Below, in pieces: positions 1 through 6,932 of a DNA stretch of 26,511 nt. Where the stretch lies: assembly GCA_934254725.1 (NCBI GenBank), contig CAKQLR010000026.1, positions 1 to 26,511 of the forward strand, read 5' to 3'. The DNA comes from an uncultured Clostridia bacterium (GTDB taxonomy: Bacteria > Bacillota > Clostridia > Christensenellales > Borkfalkiaceae). A model generated the notes under the pieces. That model made no database searches, was not told the DNA's origin, and saw nothing but the letters and a program-made list of their open reading frames with translations. The position numbers were made by a program, and so were the translations under genes. Position 1 is the stretch's first letter. Each line of letters opens with the position of its first letter.

Positions 1-302
1 GTATAGCGGTAATGGCAATTTTATTCATGTATTCAAACAGAGGAAACCTGAAAAAACAAATTATAAGAATGTGCTTCTGGTGTTTGAATTACGCAATTGT
101 TTCATATTTCTTTGTAAGCAAAGCATATGGCTTAATTACTTTGGCTGTGGTACTGGTATATCCGTTACTGAATAATTATAACGGGGAAAAGGGCAAACTA
201 AGCTGGATGAAATGGTTTTTCTACGTATATTATCCGTTGCATTTAGTCGTTATAGGAATATTGAGGATAATAATATACGGAAATATCCCGTTACTGTTTT
301 AA
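1..302 (+). CDS. TraX-like membrane protein, 3' end only
   Basis: The reading frame is open to the left edge of the window, so only the last ~100 residues are visible; the internal ATG at 12 need not be the real start. The visible part is hydrophobic, with at least three membrane segments, and ends in a segment containing YYPLHLVVIG followed by an Arg and a last hydrophobic stretch. A PLHL-type motif in the last membrane helix is typical of the TraX family of integral membrane acyltransferase-like proteins, named for F-pilin acetylation but widespread in Bacillota outside conjugation loci. There is no conjugation gene nearby in the window, so a pilin role cannot be inferred. Family assignment is moderately sure; substrate unknown. 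Confidence 0.65.
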   Translation, partial: IAVMAILFMYSNRGNLKKQIIRMCFWCLNYAIVSYFFVSKAYGLITLAVVLVYPLLNNYNGEKGKLSWMKWFFYVYYPLHLVVIGILRIIIYGNIPLLF

Positions 303-439
303 TTAAACGAATTACGATTTGCCCGTAAACGCCCGAAAAACGTTAAAAATAAAATTTACGTGAAAATTATTGCGGAACGTTACTTTTGCTGTTTAAAGGC
401 ATATTAGTTCGTTATTTTAGCGGTTTCATAGAAATTTCA

Positions 440-479
440 GACCGAGCAGAGGGAAAAATCCTTTTTCTCGGTCTTTTTT
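440..479 (+). terminator. intrinsic terminator after the TraX-like gene
   Basis: GACCGAG (440-446) pairs with CTCGGTC (467-473), with further A/T pairing inside, and is followed directly by a run of six T. This is the usual form of a Rho-independent terminator. It lies 138 bases after the stop codon of the preceding gene. Confidence 0.8.
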
Positions 480-539
480 ATGCCGAAAAAGAATGAAATT
501 ACATTTGTTAAGTGTGAGAATAATGGAATCCATATATAT

Positions 540-578
540 AAAAAACGGATATTCTTAACGCGAATGTCTGTTTTTTTA
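540..578. terminator. second hairpin terminator, possibly bidirectional
   Basis: An A-rich arm at 540-554 pairs with 562-576 through 15 positions including two G-U pairs, around a 7-base loop, and is followed by T residues. The A-rich left arm would give a T tract on the minus strand as well. It sits just upstream of the operon promoter and would insulate it. Confidence 0.6.
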
Positions 579-619
579 TTACAAAAATTTCGGAAAGTAA
601 AAAACAAACGAAAAAACAT

Positions 620-649
620 TTGACAAACCGAACGGTCGGTAGGTATAAT
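620..649 (+). promoter_or_regulatory. sigma-A promoter of the efflux operon
   Basis: TTGACA at 620-625 and TATAAT at 644-649 are perfect consensus boxes, separated by 18 bases. Transcription should begin near 656, giving a leader of about 55 bases to the GNAT start at 712. The spacer contains the operator listed separately, so this strong promoter is probably held off by a repressor. Confidence 0.88.
627..640. promoter_or_regulatory. TetR-type operator inside the promoter spacer
   Basis: ACCGAACGGTCGGT is a 14-base imperfect palindrome; only positions 6 and 9 break the symmetry. It lies wholly between the -35 and -10 boxes, where a bound repressor would block RNA polymerase. Sites built on ACCG/CGGT half-sites are common for TetR/AcrR-family regulators, and the operon downstream encodes one (3461-4081). 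That this protein binds here is inference. Confidence 0.65.
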
Positions 650-711
650 ATACGGGCAAATAAAAATTATTGCGGCATAGGGCTTCGATCCCTCGTCGCC
701 GACAGAAATTT

Positions 712-1287
712 ATGCTTAAAACGAACAGACTTATATTGAGAAAATGGAAGGATACGGACGCAGAGGATTTGTTTGAATATGCAAAAGATCCCGATGTCGG
801 ACCGATTGCAGGTTGGCAGCCTCATCGTTCGGTTGAAGAAAGCCTTTATGTAATAAAAAACGTTTTGAACGGTGCCGAGTGCTATGCCGTTTGCGAAAAA
901 GAAAACGAAAAAGCAATCGGAGCTATCGAACTGAGACTTAACGGGCATACCGATATGACCGAGCGCGACGAGGAGTGCGAGCTTGGTTTTTGGCTTGGCA
1001 AACCGTTTTGGGGCAGAGGCTATATTCCGGAAGCCGCAGCGAAAATTATTCGTCACGGCTTTGAAGACCTCGGCATGCAAACGATATGGTGCGGATATTA
1101 TGACGGCAATCAAAAATCGAAAAGAGCGCAAGAAAAAATCGGTTTTGTATATCATCATACCTGCAACGATGTCCCTGTTCCTTTGATGAACGAAGTTCGC
1201 GTCGTCCATACGAACGTTATGACGAAAGTCCGTTGGCAGGAAATACAAGCAAAATCAAGTGAGAAACGAGCGGAAAAAGAAGGTTAA
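712..1287 (+). CDS. GNAT-family N-acetyltransferase (RimJ/RimL-like)
   Basis: A cytoplasmic acetyl-CoA-dependent acetyltransferase of 191 residues. The start at ATG 712 is chosen over the TTG at 670 because MLKTNRLILRKW is the usual beginning of RimJ/RimL-type GNAT domains, whereas the 14 upstream residues are Arg-rich and unlike the family; the ribosome binding site is weak in either case. Motif A, which binds the acetyl-CoA pyrophosphate, is visible at about residues 98-108 (PFWGRGYIPEA), preceded by the beta-strand ELGFWL. The motif GNQKSKRAQEKIGF (132-145) is the typical motif B region. The family acetylates protein N-termini, antibiotics or small amines; the substrate cannot be told here. 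As first gene of an efflux operon it may modify the compound that the ABC transporter exports, which is inference. Confidence 0.85.
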   Translation: MLKTNRLILRKWKDTDAEDLFEYAKDPDVGPIAGWQPHRSVEESLYVIKNVLNGAECYAVCEKENEKAIGAIELRLNGHTDMTERDEECELGFWLGKPFWGRGYIPEAAAKIIRHGFEDLGMQTIWCGYYDGNQKSKRAQEKIGFVYHHTCNDVPVPLMNEVRVVHTNVMTKVRWQEIQAKSSEKRAEKEG

Positions 1288-1352
1288 AAGATTTAACGGT
1301 TACCGACAATGACAATAAAAGACGTTAAAAAAACTAAAAAGGAGTTCGTGAA

Positions 1353-2267
1353 ATGAAAGATATTATAAAAATCGAACACCTGAGCAAAAGCTTCGGTAGC
1401 GTAAAAGCTGTGCAGGATCTGAGTTTTTGCGTGAAAGAGGGCGAATTATTCGCCTTTCTCGGCATAAACGGCGCGGGCAAATCTACTACCATAAACATTA
1501 TGTGCGGTCAGCTTCCCAAAGACGGCGGCACTATAGAAATAGACGGCGAGGACCTCGACCGTAACCCCGATCATATCAAAAGGGAACTCGGCGTGGTGTT
1601 TCAGAATTCGGTTCTGGACGGAACGCTCAGCGTGCGCGACAATCTGCAAAGCAGAGCGGCTCTGTACGGAATTAAGGGCGAGGAGTTTTCTCGTCGTTTA
1701 GAAGAGCTTGCGAGGCTTCTGGACTTTGAAAACATATTGAAGCGTCCTGTCGGCAAACTTTCGGGCGGGCAGCGCAGGCGCATAGATATAGCAAGGGCTT
1801 TGTTCCATCGTCCGAAAATTCTGGTTTTCGACGAACCTACGACAGGACTTGATCCGCAGACGAGGAAGCTTCTTTGGGGCGTTGTTTCGGATTTAAGAAA
1901 GAAAGAGAAATTGACGGTATTTTTAACTACGCACTATATGGAAGAAGCGGCGGATGCCGACTACGTTATCATTCTCGATGGAGGCAAAATCGTAGGAGAG
2001 GGCACACCGCTCGCTTTAAAGAACACTTACGCGGGCGATTTCGTCACGCTGTATAATGTGGAAGAATCAGTTATTAAAGGTTTCGGGCTTAGTTATTCTC
2101 CCGTACGCGACGGTTGGCGTATAGCCGTGGCTGATACTAAAGAAGCGACGAATCTTATTTTGAAAAACCCTGCGGTTTTTACGGATTACGAGATAACAAA
2201 AGGGAAAATGGACGACGTATTTTTAGCCGTTACGGGTAAAAAACTGAACGGAGGAGAAGAAAAATGA
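1353..2267 (+). CDS. ABC transporter ATP-binding protein, DrrA-like
   Basis: The 304-residue ATPase subunit of an ABC-2 type exporter. All hallmark motifs are present: Walker A GINGAGKST (37-45), Q-loop Gln at 84, signature LSGGQ (136-140), Walker B ILVFDE (156-161) and the switch His at 194 (TTH). The C-terminal ~90 residues after the ATPase core form the accessory domain seen in DrrA/daunorubicin-resistance-type ATPases. A good ribosome site (AAAGGAG) precedes ATG 1353. The stop overlaps the start of the permease gene by four bases (ATGA), implying translational coupling. Together with 2264-3157 it should form an exporter that uses ATP to move a drug, lipid or peptide out of the cell; the substrate is not evident. 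Confidence 0.95.
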   Translation: MKDIIKIEHLSKSFGSVKAVQDLSFCVKEGELFAFLGINGAGKSTTINIMCGQLPKDGGTIEIDGEDLDRNPDHIKRELGVVFQNSVLDGTLSVRDNLQSRAALYGIKGEEFSRRLEELARLLDFENILKRPVGKLSGGQRRRIDIARALFHRPKILVFDEPTTGLDPQTRKLLWGVVSDLRKKEKLTVFLTTHYMEEAADADYVIILDGGKIVGEGTPLALKNTYAGDFVTLYNVEESVIKGFGLSYSPVRDGWRIAVADTKEATNLILKNPAVFTDYEITKGKMDDVFLAVTGKKLNGGEEK

Positions 2268-3157
2268 CGGGACTCGGATCACTTATTAAACGTAATTGTA
2301 AACTGTTTTTCAAGGACAAGGGAATGTTTTTTACGTCGTTGATTACTCCGCTTATCCTGTTGGTGCTGTATGCTACTTTTCTTGCAAAAATCTATAAAGA
2401 TTCTTTCGCTTCCGCCATGCCCGAGGGCTTTTTTGTAGACGAAGCCCTTATAAACGGAGCGGTGGGTGCTCAACTCGTTTCGTCTTTGCTTGCCGTATGC
2501 TGCGTTACCGTTGCGTTTTGTTCAAATCTTCTGATGGTTCAGGATAAGATTAGCGGAGCTGCGCGAGACCTTACGATGAGCCCCGTCAAGAAATCCACAT
2601 TGGCGCTAAGTTACTTTGTTGCAAGCGCGCTTTCTACCATGCTTATAAGCTTTGCGGCGCTGGCGGCGTGTCTCGTATATCTGGCGTTTGTCGGCTGGTA
2701 TCTCACGTTTACGGACATTCTTCTTTTGTGTCTTGACGTTATAGTTCTTGTGTTGTTCGGCACATCGCTGTCGTCTATAATCAACTGCAACCTTTCAACG
2801 AACGGTCAAAGCTCGGCAGTCGGCACAATAGTCAGCGCGGGCTACGGCTTTATCTGCGGAGCGTATATGCCTATTTCCAACTTCGGCGAAGGCTTGCAAA
2901 AGGTTTTGTCATTCTTTCCCGGCACATACGGAACGTCGTTGCTTCACAACCACGCCTTAAACGGAGTTTATGCCGAAATGACCCGCATAGGTTTTCCGTC
3001 GGAAGTTGTAGAGAAAATTAAGGACTCTATCGACTGCAACCTGTATTTCTTCGGAACAAAGGTCGGCATCGGGGCGATGTACGGCGTAATGTTCGGTACC
3101 GTTGCCGTGCTTATCGGCATATACGTTTTAATCAACGTTCTCAAGAAAAAGAAGTAA
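2264..3157 (+). CDS. ABC-2 type transporter permease, DrrB-like
   Basis: A 297-residue integral membrane protein with a cytoplasmic N-terminus, a first membrane helix at about residues 22-42, a large extracellular loop, a block of five further helices and a last helix near the C-terminus ending in KKKK. This is the ABC-2 permease layout. Its start overlaps the stop of the ATPase gene by four bases, so the two are translated together and most likely form one exporter (probably two ATPase and two permease subunits). The next gene begins two bases after its stop. Substrate unknown; the TetR regulator, acetyltransferase and operator in the same operon suggest drug or toxic-compound efflux. Confidence 0.93.
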   Translation: MTGLGSLIKRNCKLFFKDKGMFFTSLITPLILLVLYATFLAKIYKDSFASAMPEGFFVDEALINGAVGAQLVSSLLAVCCVTVAFCSNLLMVQDKISGAARDLTMSPVKKSTLALSYFVASALSTMLISFAALAACLVYLAFVGWYLTFTDILLLCLDVIVLVLFGTSLSSIINCNLSTNGQSSAVGTIVSAGYGFICGAYMPISNFGEGLQKVLSFFPGTYGTSLLHNHALNGVYAEMTRIGFPSEVVEKIKDSIDCNLYFFGTKVGIGAMYGVMFGTVAVLIGIYVLINVLKKKK

Positions 3158-3159
3158 AA

Positions 3160-3429
3160 ATGAATACAATTTTAAGTTTTATAGGAACCGCGGCGCCGTG
3201 GTTTGCGGTAGGTTTGGTTATCGTAATTTTGGTAGTTCGCTGCGCGATAAACAAAAGAACAGACAAAAAGCGAGATGAAAACTATAGTCTCGAGGGAATG
3301 AGCCTCGGCATGTGTTTCGGGTTGCTTATCGGCACGATGTTTGAAAATTACGTCGGCGTAGGTATTTCCGTCGGCATGATTATCGGGCTGGCAATAGGAA
3401 CGTGCGTACCCAAACGCGCAGAAAAATAG
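3160..3429 (+). CDS. small glycine-rich membrane protein
   Basis: An 89-residue protein placed two bases after the permease stop. It has an N-terminal membrane helix (about 8-27) followed by a basic stretch with Arg/Lys residues, then two short hydrophobic segments rich in Gly (GMCFGLLIGTMF and SVGMIIGLAIGT), with GxxxG-like spacing that suits helix packing in the membrane. I do not recognise a named family. The tight spacing in the exporter operon suggests a small accessory subunit of the transporter or a membrane stress protein; this is inference. Translation is likely coupled to the permease, since no strong independent ribosome site is seen. Confidence 0.75.
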   Translation: MNTILSFIGTAAPWFAVGLVIVILVVRCAINKRTDKKRDENYSLEGMSLGMCFGLLIGTMFENYVGVGISVGMIIGLAIGTCVPKRAEK

Positions 3430-3460
3430 AACATATTTAATAAAAAAGGGAGAGTGTGGA

Positions 3461-4081
3461 ATGGAAAAGGGAAACACAAAACAAGAGATACTTAACGTTG
3501 CGTTGAATTTATTTTCTACGCAGGGATTTGAAGCGACGTCCGTTTCGGAGATTGCCGAAGCGGTAGGGATTCGCAAAGCTTCGATGTACAGTCATTACGC
3601 AAGCAAGCAGGAAATTCTTGACGCGTTAATGGCTCAGGTGCTTGAGCAATACGACAAGCACTCTATTTTCGTGCATGCAGATTGGGATGACGAAGCTTTT
3701 ACCGAAGCCAAGAAGAATTTATCCCCAGTAGAAGCCGAAAAGTTGATTTTTGAGCAAATTCACTTTATTATACACGACCCGATGATAAGTAAAGTCCGCA
3801 AAATGCTGACAATAGAACAATTTCGTAACGAGTATATGTCAAAGCTTCAGACTGTGCGTAACTACACGAACGTTATGAAATATTTTACGGGGCTTATGCG
3901 CTTTTTTATTCGCAGCGGAAAACTGAAAGACTGCGACGCGGAAATCATGGCGGCGCAATTATGTCTGCCCGTTTCCGTCTGGATAAACCTCTGCGACCGC
4001 GAACCCGACCGCGAGGGTGAAATTATGGCGCTTGTCGGGCGGCACGTAAGGCAGTTCTTTTCTCTTTACGGAAAAGAGTGA
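3461..4081 (+). CDS. TetR/AcrR-family transcriptional regulator
   Basis: A 206-residue repressor. Residues 1-55 form the TetR_N helix-turn-helix domain: ILNVALNLFSTQGFEATSV, then the DNA-reading helices in EIAEAVGIRKASMYSHYASKQEIL (about 30-53). Here SMYSHYASK replaces the usual SLYYHFxSK with conservative changes. The rest is a helical ligand-binding and dimerisation domain with no family-specific signature. A ribosome site AGGGAGAG lies upstream. Being encoded inside the operon whose promoter carries an ACCG/CGGT palindrome (627-640), it is the obvious candidate for local repression and autoregulation, with release by a compound that the exporter removes. Confidence 0.93.
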   Translation: MEKGNTKQEILNVALNLFSTQGFEATSVSEIAEAVGIRKASMYSHYASKQEILDALMAQVLEQYDKHSIFVHADWDDEAFTEAKKNLSPVEAEKLIFEQIHFIIHDPMISKVRKMLTIEQFRNEYMSKLQTVRNYTNVMKYFTGLMRFFIRSGKLKDCDAEIMAAQLCLPVSVWINLCDREPDREGEIMALVGRHVRQFFSLYGKE

Positions 4082-4089
4082 GGTGTTAT

Positions 4090-4731
4090 ATGGAAAAGAC
4101 AAAGAAAAATATTATAATTTTATGTTTCTCCGTTATTCTTATTTCGGTTGTTACGTTTCTTGCAAGATTTATAAATTATATCGAGGTCACGGGGCTGAGA
4201 ATTGCGGTTAACGTCGCGCTTAATCTTTTTAACGGATTTATCGCTTTCGCCGCGATGAAGCTAACGAAAATGAATATCGAAATCGATTTTAAAAACGGTC
4301 TGCAATACATAATCGGCGCGGCAATCGCGGTTAGCCTGTCTTTGGTTATCGCCGTCGTTCCCGCGCTTTGCGGCTTTTCGCTTGTAGGCGGTCACACGGA
4401 TTTTTCCTGGTTCAGGCTTATTTATAGTTTGCTGTACTATCTGTTGATTATCGGACCGGTGGAAGAATTTGTTTTCAGGGTATATTTGCAGGACGTTTTC
4501 GTCGGCTTTTTCGATAGCTGTAAATGGCTCGGAGTTGTTATCGCGGCTTTTCTGTTCGGTTTATGGCACATTATAAACGGAAGTATCATTCAGGTTCTTT
4601 TCACGTTTGCCATAGGTCTTGTTTTCGGTTTTGCCAAGTACAAAATCAAAAATTGCGGGTACGTCGGGGTTGCTTTCGGGCACGGGCTGTACGATTTTCT
4701 GAACGTAATAGTAACGATGTTTATCGTCTAA
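4090..4731 (+). CDS. CPBP-family intramembrane metalloprotease-like protein
   Basis: A 213-residue polytopic membrane protein of the CPBP (CaaX protease / bacteriocin-processing, Abi) family. The ATG at 4090 is preferred over the GTG at 4078 because GAGTGAGG lies just before it; the upstream GTG overlaps the TetR stop. The family's motifs are complete: EEFVFR (E125, E126, R130), FLFGLWH (F154-H160) and a last histidine-containing helix FGHGLYD (H198, D202). These residues bind the catalytic metal in the family, so activity is plausible. Members mature prenylated or bacteriocin-like peptides or give self-immunity. In this operon it may work with the exporter on a peptide substrate, but no peptide gene is seen. 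Confidence 0.87.
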   Translation: MEKTKKNIIILCFSVILISVVTFLARFINYIEVTGLRIAVNVALNLFNGFIAFAAMKLTKMNIEIDFKNGLQYIIGAAIAVSLSLVIAVVPALCGFSLVGGHTDFSWFRLIYSLLYYLLIIGPVEEFVFRVYLQDVFVGFFDSCKWLGVVIAAFLFGLWHIINGSIIQVLFTFAIGLVFGFAKYKIKNCGYVGVAFGHGLYDFLNVIVTMFIV

Positions 4732-4755
4732 AATTTCACGGAGAGGCAGAGAAAT

Positions 4756-4941
4756 ATGAGTAAGTATAACTTGCTTTGGCTTTATATACAGAAAAGAGGA
4801 AAGGCCGAAATAACTTTGAGTTTTGATGAAATCGCTTCTATTTGCGGCGTGCCGTTAGACCATTCGTTCCTTCAATACAAAAAAGAACTTGAAGAGTACG
4901 GTTACGAAGTGAAGAAAATTTCCATGAAAGAAAAATGGTAA
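4756..4941 (+). CDS. small conserved hypothetical protein
   Basis: A 61-residue protein beginning MSKYNLLWLYIQ, followed by a run resembling ITLSFDEIASICGVPLDHSF and a lysine/glutamate-rich end. Small proteins of this design (a short W-L motif, then I-T-L-x-F-x-E-I and L-x-H-S-F) recur in Clostridia, and the fold looks like a small DNA- or protein-binding unit, but no function is established to my knowledge. A ribosome site (GGAGAGG) lies upstream of the start. It begins 24 bases after the CPBP gene and could be the last gene of the efflux operon. The 132 bases that follow hold no gene that I can support. Confidence 0.65.
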   Translation: MSKYNLLWLYIQKRGKAEITLSFDEIASICGVPLDHSFLQYKKELEEYGYEVKKISMKEKW

Positions 4942-5073
4942 TTTTCCGCGAAAAAGGCGACATTTGAAAATTGCGTTAAAATTTTGAAGAGGAATAAAAA
5001 CGTCTGCTTCGCTTTGCACTTTAGCAAAAGAAAGGCGATGCGAACCGAAATTTGTGAAGGAGAATAAATCGGT

Positions 5074-5514
5074 ATGTTGACGACGGAACCGACCGCTGAA
5101 ATGATTGCGGAATGGAAACGTATTTTTGAAAAATATCATTCATCCCTGACGCCAGACAGGAAAACGGGAGAAGAGGTAGACAAATATTTCAGGGGAAAAT
5201 ATCCCTGCACAGCATCGGACAACGAAGAATTTCGGGAAGCCGTTTATTTTAATATCACGGGAAACGAGTATTCCAAAAGTAAATTGAAAAACGGCACCCT
5301 GCCGGATATTCGCTGCTATAAGACGGGCAACGTCCTTGTCGGTATAGATTTAAACAGCGGGGAGTTTCATATGGAAAGCGAAAATATAGAAGATATAATT
5401 CCGATACACGACGACTTGTTTGTGTATCGCGGTTTGGATGCGGAAGATATTAAAAACTATTTTTTGGTTGCGGAGTATGTAAAGCTCTCCGCGAAGGCAA
5501 ATAAAAATGAATAA
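5074..5514 (+). CDS. hypothetical soluble protein
   Basis: A 146-residue protein with no signal peptide or membrane segment, acidic overall. GAAGGAG lies 11 bases before ATG 5074, a slightly long but usable spacing. The N-terminal part (MIAEWKRIFEKYHSS) looks helical; the middle (about 85-110) alternates strands, including PDIRCYKTGNVLVGIDLNSG. I do not recognise the family. Its stop overlaps the start of the decayed lipoprotein gene by eight bases, so the two were once translated together. Codon use matches its neighbours, which supports a real gene. Confidence 0.6.
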   Translation: MLTTEPTAEMIAEWKRIFEKYHSSLTPDRKTGEEVDKYFRGKYPCTASDNEEFREAVYFNITGNEYSKSKLKNGTLPDIRCYKTGNVLVGIDLNSGEFHMESENIEDIIPIHDDLFVYRGLDAEDIKNYFLVAEYVKLSAKANKNE

Positions 5515-5901
5515 ATTTATTGTTTCGGCGCTTGCCGTTTGTTTTTTCGCTTGTTTTGTAATGGCTTTTACCTCTTGTAACCGCGATAATTTTACGGGCA
5601 CACGCGTGGCGAACCCGAATTCTTACACTCTTGATATCGAAAGCATGAACGGCACCGACAACCATGCGATGAATTTAAAAGCGGGCGACATGATGCATAT
5701 TCTGTTTAAAACCGAAAAAGGTGATTTGCATATGGAAATCACTGCTCCGGACGGAGCTGTACTTTACTCGGGCGACGGAAAAGACGTCATGATTTTGTCG
5801 TAAACATACAATAGTACGGCATACATTCTATTACAGTGAATGCAAGCCGAGCAAGGGGAAAAATCAGTATTGAAATAAAGGAGAAACAGAAGAATGAATA
5901 A
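5507..5901 (+). pseudogene. decayed lipoprotein gene (frameshift and in-frame stop)
   Basis: The intact 5' part (5507-5803) encodes 98 residues with a lipoprotein signal: a basic start, a hydrophobic stretch and FTSC (Cys24), followed by FTGT, a segment with MNGTDNHAMNLKAGD and a beta-rich domain. Small extracytoplasmic lipoproteins of this pattern normally continue with a DF.V.I segment and a final YTITV...ARGxI strand. That missing C-terminus is found in the next frame: from 5785 the frame reads HDFVVNIQ, meets TAG at 5812, then reads HSITVNASRARGKISIEI up to a stop at 5901 that overlaps the methyltransferase start at 5894. So the gene seems to have suffered a one-base loss near 5780-5790 and an amber mutation. 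The truncated product might still be made. Confidence 0.7.
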
Positions 5902-6802
5902 CAAAGAAAGCATTACGGCGCTTATGAGTTCTTTCGGTCGCGCATTTCACGCCGAAAATGAAAAAAGCCCCGTTTTCGCGGATAATCTCGCAAAAAAGTT
6001 GATGACGGAGGAAGAATATCAAGCCGTCCGCGGGTATATTCTCGGCGGGGCGAAGTTCTTTGAACCGGGTGCGGATACCGAAAAACAAGACCCGAATGAG
6101 CTGCTAAGGACGCTTGTGAATGTACATATAGCGCCTTCGCCGCTTTGCCGCTCGGCATACGCCGAACAGTCGCTTAAAACCGCTGTCATGACAGGTACAA
6201 AGCAGTACGTGATTCTCGGTGCTGGGCTTGACACGTTCGCTTTCAGAAATGCCGATTTTTTAGCGAAATACAGGGTTTTCGAGGTCGATCACCCGTTAAC
6301 TCAGCAGGATAAAAAGGCGAGAATCGCCCGCGCAGGGTGGGCTGTTCCCGAGAACTTAACTTTCGTTCCCGTGGATTTTACCGAGGACAGCCTTACCGAA
6401 CGCCTTATTGCAGGCGGTTTCGATAAGTCGGTCAAGTCGTTTCTCTCGTGGCTCGGCGTTACTTACTATCTTTCGGAAGAGGAAATAGATAAAACGCTTG
6501 AGGAACTTTCCGCCATTTGCGCCGACGGCAGCACGCTCGTATTCGATTATCCGGACGAAAACTTTTTTGCCGCACCCGAAAAGCGCGTGCAGAATACTAT
6601 AATGATGGCCGAGGCGGGCGGCGAGCCGATGAAGTCGTCGGTTTCTTATAAAAAACTCGAGTTAATGCTTGAAAAACGTGGCTTTTTAATATACGAACTT
6701 TTAACGCCCGACGATATTCAACGGGACGTTATCGACGCGTCAGGGGCAAATATGAAAGCTTTCGAGCACGTCAACTACTGCCTTGCCGTAAAAAAAGGAT
6801 AG
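5894..6802 (+). CDS. class I SAM-dependent methyltransferase (LCM / TIGR00027-like)
   Basis: A 302-residue protein of the leucine carboxyl methyltransferase-like family (PF04072, TIGR00027). The SAM-binding motif I is YVILGAGLDTFAFR (105-118), followed by the acidic FEVDHP (129-134), a second-strand FVPVDF (157-162) and FLSWLGVTYYLS (183-194), all characteristic of the family. The conserved N-terminal region with R85-type Arg and Tyr (PLCRSAYAE) is also present. Substrates of the bacterial members are largely unknown; some act in polyketide or small-molecule O-methylation. AAAGGAG precedes ATG 5894 at good spacing. It overlaps the tail of the decayed lipoprotein gene, so it may be expressed from the same transcript. 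Confidence 0.88.
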   Translation: MNNKESITALMSSFGRAFHAENEKSPVFADNLAKKLMTEEEYQAVRGYILGGAKFFEPGADTEKQDPNELLRTLVNVHIAPSPLCRSAYAEQSLKTAVMTGTKQYVILGAGLDTFAFRNADFLAKYRVFEVDHPLTQQDKKARIARAGWAVPENLTFVPVDFTEDSLTERLIAGGFDKSVKSFLSWLGVTYYLSEEEIDKTLEELSAICADGSTLVFDYPDENFFAAPEKRVQNTIMMAEAGGEPMKSSVSYKKLELMLEKRGFLIYELLTPDDIQRDVIDASGANMKAFEHVNYCLAVKKG

Positions 6803-6850
6803 AAAAATCGGTTGCTCTTTATTGCGTCTATAACCGAAAAAATTTCGCTT

Positions 6851-6884
6851 ACAACAGCGCAAGGAACGCGAAGCCTGCGGTTGT
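6851..6884 (+). other. hairpin in the gap before the flavodoxin-fusion gene
   Basis: ACAAC at 6851-6855 pairs with GTTGT at 6880-6884, with further partial pairing inside (GC and AGG with CCT and GC). No T tract follows, so it is not a typical terminator. It may be a processing or stability element between two genes. Low confidence. Confidence 0.3.
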
Positions 6885-6932
6885 CCTAAAAGTAAATCGT
6901 GCCGCGTAAACATAAGAGGAAAGGAAAATAAA

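Larger units (their letters stand above)
303..619. other. intergenic stretch with two terminator hairpins
   Basis: No credible gene is seen here. The stretch is AT-rich and holds the two hairpins listed separately, which isolate the upstream gene from the efflux operon promoter at 620. The short frames in this stretch have no ribosome binding site and look like chance. Confidence 0.6.

Noticed and set aside
671..710. Sequence resembling a tRNA T-arm and acceptor end (TTCGATC with flanking GGG/CCC) just before the GNAT gene
   Set aside because: The stem pairs wrongly around the TTCGATC loop (C-C at the closing position) and no D-arm or anticodon arm exists upstream, where a promoter sits instead.
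670..711. TTG start for the acetyltransferase, adding 14 residues
   Set aside because: The extra residues are Arg-rich and unlike the family N-terminus; ATG 712 gives the usual beginning.
5779..5815. Programmed -1 frameshift restoring the lipoprotein C-terminus
   Set aside because: No proper slippery heptamer is present and the shifted frame still meets TAG at 5812, so decay is the simpler reading.
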